From NCBI GenBank assembly GCA_019314085.1, contig JAFCZZ010000129.1:1-5399 (forward strand): a stretch of DNA of 5,399 bases. Reading direction: 5' to 3'. The notes under the pieces are model-generated. The model had not been told where the DNA came from, did not search any database, and saw only the letters and a program-made list of their open reading frames with translations. This stretch comes from Deltaproteobacteria bacterium. GTDB taxonomy: Bacteria > Desulfobacterota > Syntrophia > Syntrophales > UBA2210. Positions within the stretch are counted from its first letter, which is position 1; each line of letters opens with the position of its first letter. Below, in pieces: positions 1 through 4,757 of the stretch. The position numbers were made by a program, and so were the translations under genes.

Positions 1-59
1 TTAAACATATTATTGACTATCGTATTATACTTCATGTTTTCCGATATACGCATTACCAT
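1..59 (-). CDS. flgL: Flagellar hook-filament junction protein FlgL (partial, N-terminus only)
   Basis: Only the first 19 complete codons are in the window; the gene runs off the left edge. The visible protein is MVMRISENMKYNTIVNNMF. The part from the second Met resembles the start of FlgL/HAP3 proteins, which typically open with MRI/MRV followed by a short polar helix that joins the D0 coiled coil. FlgL forms the second junction ring between the hook (through FlgK) and the filament and is exported through the flagellar type III apparatus. Two in-frame ATGs are possible, at 59 and 53. The start at 59 is chosen because AAGAGGTG at 74-67 sits 7 bases from it but 13 from the second ATG, although homologues more often begin at the second. 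It lies 25 bases after the flgK stop, and flgL following flgK is the usual order. Identification rests on few residues plus context. Confidence 0.82.
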   Translation of the reverse strand, partial: MVMRISENMKYNTIVNNMF

Positions 60-66
60 ACCAGAG

Positions 67-74
67 CACCTCTT
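67..74 (-). promoter_or_regulatory. Ribosome binding site of flgL
   Basis: On the minus strand the sequence reads AAGAGGTG, 7 bases before the ATG at 59 and 13 before the ATG at 53. This spacing favours the upstream ATG. The site lies in the 25-base flgK-flgL gap, which shows no terminator, so flgL should be co-transcribed with flgK. Confidence 0.6.
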
Positions 75-84
75 CTTTCCACAC

Positions 85-1458
85 TCACTGGACCAGGCTC
101 ATCAGGGTATCTGCCAGTTCCTCCGCGGCGGTGAAGAGTCTGGCTGACGCGTTATAGCCGGTCTGATACTTGATAAGGCTCATCATCTCTTCATCGATCG
201 ACACCCCTGAGACCTCCTCCCGTTTGTTCGTCAACTGGGTCATGAGATCCGTATAATGATCGAAGCTGCTGTCCACATACGCAACATCCTGACCGATCTG
301 TCCCACGAGAGAGGAATAGTAGGAGCTGAAGGTCGATGTGCCGCTGCTCATGGTCAGTGCATCCTGTATCCCACTCATGGTTACGGCATTCTCGCCATCC
401 CTATTGACCGTTGCCGATGCCGCTATCTTACTCGTATCCGCTATGATGTCGGCACTGACCTTCATATACCGGGCTTCCTGGACCTCGGGACTCACGTCAA
501 AGTAGAAAAAGTCACCGCCCAGATCCTGATCGAGATCATACCCCAGCGCATGCTGGGTGTTAACCTGATCGACAAGGGCGGCGGCCAGCGTATTAAGGCT
601 GTCTATGTACCCCACTGCGGTGGTATCGCGAATTTCCAGGTAGGCCGCCAGGCTCCCCTTCGTCAGAGAGCTGTTGATCTCCACCGTCGCGTCGTCCGCG
701 AAAACAACATTATAAAAGGAGGTTTGATCATCCGTCACGACATCAAGGGCCCAATTCTGGCCGCCATCCACCAGCGGCAGGCCATTGGACAGAAAGACAC
801 TTATTGAATCATCTGCATTCCTGGTATAATGAAAATCAACGATCCCGGCCAGATCCGACAGGAGGCTTTCCTGCCTGTCCTTGAGACTATTCATGTCGGG
901 ACTATCCGCCGCACTCCCTCCAGACTGCGCGATTCTGTTGTTTATGTCGGCCAGGTCTGACACATAACTGTTGACCTGATCGACCAGACTCGATACCCGT
1001 GAATTTGCGTCCTCCTGGGCGGCAAGGAGATCATCCCCATATGAGCGGAACAGGGAAGCCAGGCTCTGGGAGACGGAAGACAGCGTCAGCCGTTCGGCCT
1101 GCCCTGAGGGATTCGCCGACAGATCTTCCCAGGCGCCCCAGAACTTGCTCAACAGTTCATTAATGCCGCCGGCGCCACTCTCATTAAAGGTCATCTCAAT
1201 CCTTACCAGTCCATCCTTCTTCGCCTCACTGTCCCCTAAATCATTCGCCTGATCATTGATCTGGACCCCTAAGAACGGGTCATATATCCTTTCTATCCCC
1301 GCTATCTCAACACTCTGAACCAGGGTGCTGAACATCGCTCGCTGCCGCGAATATCCGATGGTGTTTGCGTTGGCGATATTGGTTCCCGTGAGGTTTATCG
1401 CCGTCTGATGACTGAGCAGACTGTCTTTTGCGATATTCAGTGTGTCGATACCAGACAT
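85..1458 (-). CDS. flgK: Flagellar hook-associated protein 1 FlgK
   Basis: FlgK is the first hook-filament junction protein (HAP1), exported by the flagellar type III system and assembled on the hook tip below FlgL and the filament. The N-terminus has the flagellar rod/hook signature TNIANANTIGYSRQR at residues 26-40 (basal-body rod protein N-terminal domain). Residues about 269-318 carry the family pattern GSLAAYLEIRD, then a helix ending VNTQHALGYD and GGDFF. Residues about 416-455 (VSGVSIDEEMMSLIKYQTGY onward) are the C-terminal D0 domain. At 457 aa it is shorter than enterobacterial FlgK (about 547 aa); both termini are intact, so the reduction is in the variable outer domains. It contains no cysteine, as is common for exported axial proteins. 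The ATG at 1458 lies 4 bases after the flgN stop, with a GAGAGGG-type ribosome site overlapping the end of flgN, so the two are probably translationally coupled. Confidence 0.96.
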   Translation of the reverse strand: MSGIDTLNIAKDSLLSHQTAINLTGTNIANANTIGYSRQRAMFSTLVQSVEIAGIERIYDPFLGVQINDQANDLGDSEAKKDGLVRIEMTFNESGAGGINELLSKFWGAWEDLSANPSGQAERLTLSSVSQSLASLFRSYGDDLLAAQEDANSRVSSLVDQVNSYVSDLADINNRIAQSGGSAADSPDMNSLKDRQESLLSDLAGIVDFHYTRNADDSISVFLSNGLPLVDGGQNWALDVVTDDQTSFYNVVFADDATVEINSSLTKGSLAAYLEIRDTTAVGYIDSLNTLAAALVDQVNTQHALGYDLDQDLGGDFFYFDVSPEVQEARYMKVSADIIADTSKIAASATVNRDGENAVTMSGIQDALTMSSGTSTFSSYYSSLVGQIGQDVAYVDSSFDHYTDLMTQLTNKREEVSGVSIDEEMMSLIKYQTGYNASARLFTAAEELADTLMSLVQ

Positions 1459-1462
1459 TTGA

Positions 1463-1975
1463 CTATCCCTCTCTGCTCACGATCTGCCCATTCAGGTTGG
1501 TTGCCTTTAATCTCCCGGTGTTCAGATAGGTTCCGCCAGGGTAGATAAGCTGCCCCAAAAAATCGATAGATCTTTGCACATGTGAAAGAGAGGCGTCGAG
1601 GAACATCTTATTCCTCTCGTTCAGCTCATTAATGTCCGTCAGAAGGGATCGCAGGACCGATCGGCATTCTTTCAGTTCCTTTTTCCGGCCGTTATCTCCA
1701 TGTGACAACAGGGATGAAAGGGTCACATTCCTCCCCTCAAGTCCCAGTGTGGTAGCGATCTTCCCGATCAACTGTGTTCTGGCATCTTCCAACATCCCGG
1801 CCTTTAAGATACAGGCCTCTTTCCTGGCATTGCTTGCATGCAGTTCATCGGCAGAAGATCCTGCCAGGATTTCTCTCTCATGCATGAGAGAGGCGTGCAA
1901 CTCTCTGCAGACTTCGATTTCCTTCCTTAAAACGGAAATCAGGGGATCATAGAGGGAATGTAATGTATTATTCAT
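1463..1975 (-). CDS. flgN: Flagellar export chaperone FlgN
   Basis: FlgN is the cytoplasmic chaperone that binds FlgK and FlgL before export and brings them to the export gate; both cargo genes follow directly. The protein is helical and heptad-rich, with the FlgN-type C-terminal stretch INELNERNKMFLDASL and then YPGGTYLNTGR near the end. With this start it has 170 residues; the family is divergent and often 130-180 aa. An in-frame ATG at 1993 would add MSSCEL and overlap flgM by 14 bases. The ATG at 1975 is preferred because it lies 4 bases after the flgM stop, the same spacing as flgN-flgK, but neither start has a clear Shine-Dalgarno site, so translation probably depends on coupling to flgM. 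It has three cysteines with this start (a fourth in the longer form), unlike the cysteine-free FlgK. Recognition rests on sequence pattern plus position. Confidence 0.88.
   Translation of the reverse strand: MNNTLHSLYDPLISVLRKEIEVCRELHASLMHEREILAGSSADELHASNARKEACILKAGMLEDARTQLIGKIATTLGLEGRNVTLSSLLSHGDNGRKKELKECRSVLRSLLTDINELNERNKMFLDASLSHVQRSIDFLGQLIYPGGTYLNTGRLKATNLNGQIVSREG
1873..1892. repeat. 20-base perfect palindrome inside flgN
   Basis: The two ten-base arms CTCTCTCATG and CATGAGAGAG are exact reverse complements with no spacer, centred between 1882 and 1883. As RNA it can form an 8-bp stem closed by a UGCA loop. It lies within flgN and encodes part of the HASLMHERE stretch, so it may simply reflect codon choice; no function is known. 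The match ends at 1872/1893. Confidence 0.75.
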
Positions 1976-1979
1976 GAGC

Positions 1980-2288
1980 TCACACGATGACATCCAAGAG
2001 TGATTCGCTTAACATCTTTTCGGCAATTTTTTCTCCGTTTACGTCGTATCTCTCCGACTGTATCTGATCCTTCAATTCCTGGACCTTTTCTTCTCGCACA
2101 TCAGGGAGTTCCCCAATTGCCTTCTGGGCCTTCTGAAAATCCTTTGCCATAGAGGAAAGGCTCACCTTCTCTTCCGTATCGACACCACTCGCCGCCTGTT
2201 TTTCAGGCCCGGTGCCCACTTTCTTATCATTGATCTGATTCTGCGAAACGAGTTCGGCTACTGAACTTCTTGTTTCAGAAATTTTCAT
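1980..2288 (-). CDS. flgM: Negative regulator of flagellin synthesis FlgM (anti-sigma-28 factor)
   Basis: FlgM binds sigma-28 (FliA) in the cytoplasm and blocks late flagellar genes until the hook-basal body is complete. FlgM is then exported and sigma-28 is released. The 102-aa protein matches the family length. The N-terminal half is polar and probably disordered. Residues about 41-94 carry the anti-sigma region: KVSLSSMAKDFQKAQ, then LPDVREEKVQELKDQI, then YDVNGEKIAEKML. The usual Gly before the Tyr-x-Val is replaced by SER at residues 78-80. There is no cysteine. The ATG at 2288 has an excellent ribosome site, AAGGAGAT at 2303-2296, 7 bases upstream. A sigma-28 promoter lies just before it, giving the usual feedback in which sigma-28 drives its own inhibitor. 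It overlaps or abuts flgN, depending on the flgN start. Confidence 0.95.
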   Translation of the reverse strand: MKISETRSSVAELVSQNQINDKKVGTGPEKQAASGVDTEEKVSLSSMAKDFQKAQKAIGELPDVREEKVQELKDQIQSERYDVNGEKIAEKMLSESLLDVIV

Positions 2289-2295
2289 CTACGAT

Positions 2296-2303
2296 ATCTC
2301 CTT
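2296..2303 (-). promoter_or_regulatory. Ribosome binding site of flgM
   Basis: AAGGAGAT on the minus strand, 7 bases before the flgM ATG. It is the strongest ribosome site in the window and fixes the flgM start. Its 3' side overlaps GATATCG, which can pair with CGATATC in the -10 region of the upstream promoter in any read-through transcript. Confidence 0.85.
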
Positions 2304-2328
2304 TTCGTTTTTTCTCCTATTCTACAGG

Positions 2329-2356
2329 ATATCGGAATCTTTACCACAAAACTTTA
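2329..2356 (-). promoter_or_regulatory. Sigma-28 (FliA) promoter for flgM-flgN-flgK-flgL
   Basis: On the minus strand TAAAGTTT (2356-2349) is followed by 12 bases and TCCGATAT (2336-2329). The established sigma-28 consensus is TAAAGTTT, 11 bases, GCCGATAA. The -35 block matches 8 of 8, the -10 block 6 of 8, and the spacer is one base longer. The expected start of transcription is near 2322, giving a leader of roughly 34 bases that contains the flgM ribosome site. Position before flgM and its late-class neighbours fits the usual class III promoter of flgMN. The match is seen in the sequence; activity is inferred. Confidence 0.85.
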
Positions 2357-2454
2357 GGGATCAGGGCCACGCACCCTGTGTACATACGCACTAAAAAGCT
2401 ATCATTTCGCGCACTTGATCCAGTCCCTGCTCACCCGATTGTATCCATCTGCCA

Positions 2455-2790
2455 TCACTCCTTGTCATCCGATTGGCGAGATCCGCCGAGCTGGTGCAGA
2501 AGCATCTCCTGAAGGCCTATGCCACCCCCTCTCCTCGCAATGTCTTCGGCCACCTTTTGATCAAGCAGCATGGTGTAGGTATCCTTGCCGGGAAAATCAT
2601 TCAGCCCGCTTTCCGGGATCGTGCGCCGCATGGTCTTCAGCATGTAACTGATAAAAATGGACTCAAAATCGGCGCACGCCTTTTTCAGCCTCTCTTCAGT
2701 GATTTCCCCCTGCTGCCCCTCAGGCCGGATTGTCTCTTCCTGGCTGGAGAGTGCCCCTATCACTGATCCGTCTAAATGTATTCCTTCCAT
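2455..2790 (-). CDS. flgJ: Short FlgJ: rod-binding (rod assembly) protein without hydrolase domain
   Basis: This 111-aa protein corresponds to the N-terminal rod-binding domain of FlgJ. Residues about 33-103 hold the domain: ERLKKACADFESIFISYMLK, then MRRTIPESGL, then YTMLLDQKVAEDIARRGG and IGLQEMLLHQL. The family role is to act in the periplasm as a scaffold for assembly of the rod proteins. Salmonella FlgJ (about 316 aa) has an additional C-terminal peptidoglycan hydrolase domain. Here the frame ends at a TGA shortly after the rod domain and the following 166 bases hold a promoter, so there is no sign of a lost hydrolase domain. Single-domain FlgJ is usual in several non-enteric lineages, where a separate enzyme opens the wall. 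The ATG at 2790 follows GAGGGG at 2801-2796 with a 5-base spacer and lies 16 bases after the flgI stop. Confidence 0.92.
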   Translation of the reverse strand: MEGIHLDGSVIGALSSQEETIRPEGQQGEITEERLKKACADFESIFISYMLKTMRRTIPESGLNDFPGKDTYTMLLDQKVAEDIARRGGGIGLQEMLLHQLGGSRQSDDKE

Positions 2791-2806
2791 CTTGACCCCT
2801 CGCCGC

Positions 2807-3991
2807 CTATATGAGCTTCAAATCCGCCTGGAGCGCTCCCGCAGACTTGATCGTCTGCAATATGGTTATCAGATCCCCCGGCGTAACGCCTATTGCATTG
2901 AGCGCCCTGACAACCTCCTGGATAGTAACCCCTCTCGGCACCACCACGAGACGATCTGTTTCTTCTTCAACGCCAATTGTCGTGTCGGTTGTCACAACCG
3001 TCTGTCCTCCGGGAGCAACGACCGTGCCATCGCCCATAGAGACCGGAGCGCTACCGGCAGAAGGAGCGGGGGCAAAGGGGGCCGGTTGTGATACATCCTT
3101 TTTCTCCTTTATCTGGATGTACAGGTTACCATGGGCCACGGCAACGGTTGATATCCTTACGTTCTCTCCCATAACGATCGTACCCGTTTTCTCATCTATG
3201 ACCACCACCGCCGGGGAGTCAACCTCAACGTCGATATTTTCAATAATCGATACAAGCTGAATGATGTTCCCCTCAAAGGATTTCCCGACACTGACGGCAA
3301 CCGTCGATGAATCAACAAGCTTTGCCTCCACACCCTCCCCCACACCATGTATAGCAGCCGCCACTCCTGTCGCCGTTGTAAAATCGGGCTGATTGAGATT
3401 GATGGAGAGTGATTGCCTCTTTTCAAAATCGTAGACCAGTTGTCTCTCAACAAAGGCACCATTGGTGATCCGGCCCGCAGTCGGGTGATTTTTGGACATG
3501 CTTGCACCGCTTCCGCCTGCAGCGAACCCCCCGATAGATACCGCCCCCTGTGCCACAGCATACACCATACCGTCCGCCCCCCGAAGCGGGGTCATCAGCA
3601 GGGTCCCTCCACGCAGACTCTTTGCATCACCGATGGAGGAAACCGTAACATCTATCTTCGTTCCCACCTTGGCGAAGGGAGGCAGCGCAGCACTGATCAT
3701 GACCGATGCCACATTATCTGAGGCCAGAGATTCCCTGGATTCTCCTTTCATCCCCAGGCCCTGCCTACTCAACATATTGGCAAGGGCCTCCTTGGTGAAT
3801 CCGTTTTCAATATCATCGCCCGTTCCCGCCAGACCGACAATCAGGCCGTAACCGATCAGCTGATTGTCCCTGATCCCCCCGATACTGGCAATATCCTTGA
3901 GGCGGGCGGAGGAGGCGTGGGACGCAACGATAAGGCTCATCGCAAGTAAGATTGCCACATAGATTAACCTTTTTGTTGTCTTCGTCTTCAT
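2807..3991 (-). CDS. flgI: Flagellar P-ring protein FlgI
   Basis: FlgI is secreted by Sec to the periplasm and polymerises around the rod as the P ring, helped by FlgA. A signal peptide is clear: basic KTKTTKR, a hydrophobic core at residues 9-23, and a likely cleavage after SHASSA, giving a mature start RLKDIASIGGIRDNQLIGYG, which is typical of the family. Further family landmarks are GLAGTGDD (53-60), ASVMISAALPPFAKVGTKIDVTVSSIGDAKSLRGGTLL (95-132), VAVAHGNL (283-290) and the C-terminal NAIGVTPGDLITILQTIKSAGALQADL. At 394 aa it is longer than Salmonella FlgI (365 aa). Much of the excess is a Pro/Ala/Gly-rich stretch at about 303-330. No cysteine is present, although enterobacterial FlgI has two that form a disulfide. 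The ATG at 3991 follows AGGGG about 10 bases upstream, in the 26-base gap after flgH. Confidence 0.97.
   Translation of the reverse strand: MKTKTTKRLIYVAILLAMSLIVASHASSARLKDIASIGGIRDNQLIGYGLIVGLAGTGDDIENGFTKEALANMLSRQGLGMKGESRESLASDNVASVMISAALPPFAKVGTKIDVTVSSIGDAKSLRGGTLLMTPLRGADGMVYAVAQGAVSIGGFAAGGSGASMSKNHPTAGRITNGAFVERQLVYDFEKRQSLSINLNQPDFTTATGVAAAIHGVGEGVEAKLVDSSTVAVSVGKSFEGNIIQLVSIIENIDVEVDSPAVVVIDEKTGTIVMGENVRISTVAVAHGNLYIQIKEKKDVSQPAPFAPAPSAGSAPVSMGDGTVVAPGGQTVVTTDTTIGVEEETDRLVVVPRGVTIQEVVRALNAIGVTPGDLITILQTIKSAGALQADLKLI
3014..3029 (-). promoter_or_regulatory. Sigma-54-type -24/-12 motif inside flgI
   Basis: On the minus strand the sequence is TGGCAC (3029-3024), five bases, TTGCT (3018-3014). 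GG and GC are exactly 10 bases apart, as sigma-54 requires, and the base after TGGCAC is G, as in the extended consensus TGGCACG-N4-TTGCW. Transcription would start near 3003 and run towards flgJ, about 210 bases before its ATG. The motif encodes residues 321-326 of FlgI, in its unusual linker. Many sigma-54 sites are known inside genes and sigma-54 drives middle flagellar genes in many bacteria, but function here is inference. Confidence 0.45.
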
Positions 3992-4017
3992 ACAATCATT
4001 CCCCTACATCCCTCTGA

Positions 4018-4755
4018 TCAGAACGGCCAAGCCCAGTCCACGATGCGCGTCAGCCAGCCCGGTCTCATCTTGTCATTCACCACACCCTTGCCGGTATACA
4101 CGATCTTCGCATCGGCAATGTACTCTGATGATATCACATTGTCCGAGGTGATATCATCGGGCCTGATGGTGCCGGAAATCACGATATACTGATCCTCGGC
4201 ATTGACCGCCAACCGCCGTTTCCCTTGTATATTCAGGTTCCCGTTGGGAAGCACCTCGATAACCCTGGCCGTTATTCGTGCCTGCAGTTCACTATCGCGG
4301 GTCGTGGCCCCCTTCCCGGTGAGCTTGTTTGCGGAGCTGCCGCCGACCTTGAGCGAGGGAAGGAGTCCTGCAGTATATACGTCGTCTCCATCGGTAAGGT
4401 CCTTATTCTTCCTGGCCATGTATCTATCCATCCCCAGGAGGGCGGTTATCCCAGCAAGCGTCTCCGTATCCCGTGAGGTCGTCGTATTGGCGGAATTGCT
4501 CCCCGAGGAGGATTCGTCTATGACGATGGTCACGATATCATTGACATGCCTCGCCTTGTTATCGGTAAAGATTGAATTCTTTGCGTTCTCGCCGGGCCAG
4601 ATGGACCCCATAGGCGGGGGGGGTGGCTGATTCACCTGAACGGGGATGAATTCATCCTTCTTCACCATATCATCAACCGTTGAGAAGCATCCGGTGGCCA
4701 CAACCAGAAAAAGGACACTCAACAGGATGATAACCGTATATGATCGCCGTTCCAT
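4018..4755 (-). CDS. flgH: Flagellar L-ring lipoprotein FlgH
   Basis: FlgH is an outer-membrane lipoprotein that forms the L ring around the distal rod. The N-terminus has a lipoprotein signal: ERR, a hydrophobic core from about residue 7 to 20, and VATGC with lipidated Cys23 (Ala at -3 is tolerated though less common than Leu). A PPPPP stretch at 44-48 precedes the GSIW motif. Family landmarks are NDIVTIVIDESSSGSNSAN (72-90), the GKGATTRDSEL region (148-157), VIEVLPNGNLNIQGKRRLAVN (165-185), ISGTIRPDDI and SSEYIADAKIVYTGKGVV, with a GWLTRIVDWAWPF tail. At 245 aa it is close to the E. coli protein (232 aa). The ATG at 4755 is 2 bases after the flgA stop, and its ribosome site (AAGGTAGAG) lies within the end of flgA, so translation is probably coupled. 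The proline codons contain a run of eight C. Confidence 0.97.
   Translation of the reverse strand: MERRSYTVIILLSVLFLVVATGCFSTVDDMVKKDEFIPVQVNQPPPPPMGSIWPGENAKNSIFTDNKARHVNDIVTIVIDESSSGSNSANTTTSRDTETLAGITALLGMDRYMARKNKDLTDGDDVYTAGLLPSLKVGGSSANKLTGKGATTRDSELQARITARVIEVLPNGNLNIQGKRRLAVNAEDQYIVISGTIRPDDITSDNVISSEYIADAKIVYTGKGVVNDKMRPGWLTRIVDWAWPF
4127..4158. repeat. 11-bp inverted repeat inside flgH
   Basis: Arms GATGATATCAC (4127-4137) and GTGATATCATC (4148-4158) are exact reverse complements separated by 10 bases. In the flgH mRNA they would form an 11-bp stem with a 10-base loop. It encodes DDITSDNVISS. The pairing fails at the next base on both sides. There is no U-tract and the site is mid-gene, so it is not a terminator; no role is known. 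Confidence 0.7.
4616..4623. repeat. Homopolymer tract (eight G on +, eight C in flgH mRNA)
   Basis: Eight consecutive G on the plus strand correspond to CCCCCCCC across the proline codons 45-48 of FlgH (codons CCA CCC CCC CCG CCT). A slip of one base here would shift the frame early in the mature lipoprotein. Such tracts are also prone to sequencing error, but the frame is intact as given. Confidence 0.8.
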
Positions 4756-4757
4756 AC

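Larger units (their letters stand above)
2289..2454. other. flgJ-flgM intergenic regulatory region
   Basis: This 166-base gap is the only sizeable non-coding stretch in the window. Read on the minus strand it contains, in order: a weak 5-bp hairpin (CAGGG/CCCTG, 2378-2362) with no U-tract, a sigma-28 promoter at 2356-2329, and the flgM ribosome site at 2303-2296. Only tiny frames of a few codons are present, none with a convincing ribosome site. No strong terminator is visible, so read-through from flgJ into flgM is likely in addition to initiation at the sigma-28 promoter. Confidence 0.75.

Noticed and set aside
256..807. 183-codon plus-strand open frame opposite flgK
   Set aside because: It lies wholly antisense to a clearly coding flgK, shows no recognisable domain and has unusual His/Ile/Arg composition typical of a shadow frame.
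2362..2378. CAGGG/CCCTG hairpin in the flgJ-flgM gap as a terminator
   Set aside because: Only 5 bp of stem and no U-tract follows, so it is too weak to call.
2403..2454. Tiny leader frames on the minus strand after flgJ (a few codons each)
   Set aside because: Four to five codons, no ribosome site, and upstream of the sigma-28 start, so not in the flgM leader transcript.
2539..2554. Sigma-54-like TGGCCG...ATTGC in flgJ
   Set aside because: GG-GC spacing is 11 and the -24 block has two mismatches to TGGCAC.
2657..3260. Plus-strand open frames opposite flgJ and flgI
   Set aside because: No family resemblance and complete overlap with conserved genes on the other strand; the Ser/Thr/Pro-rich composition mirrors the Gly/Val/Ala-rich FlgI codons.
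3855..3864. ATCAGCTGAT ten-base palindrome in flgI
   Set aside because: Ten-base palindromes are expected several times in a window this long.
3942..3957. Sigma-54-like TGGCAA...CTTGC in the FlgI signal peptide region
   Set aside because: GG and GC are 11 bases apart rather than 10, and the -24 block is imperfect.
2293..4540. Six GATATC sequences in the window, more than expected by chance
   Set aside because: Four come from two inverted repeats already reported, and others are Asp-Ile or similar codon pairs; no regular spacing.
4559..4583. Second sigma-28-like site in flgH (ACCGATAA on the minus strand)
   Set aside because: The -10 part is good, but the only -35 candidate (CAAA) is imperfect and 13 bases away, too close; it is mid-gene in the FTDN codons.
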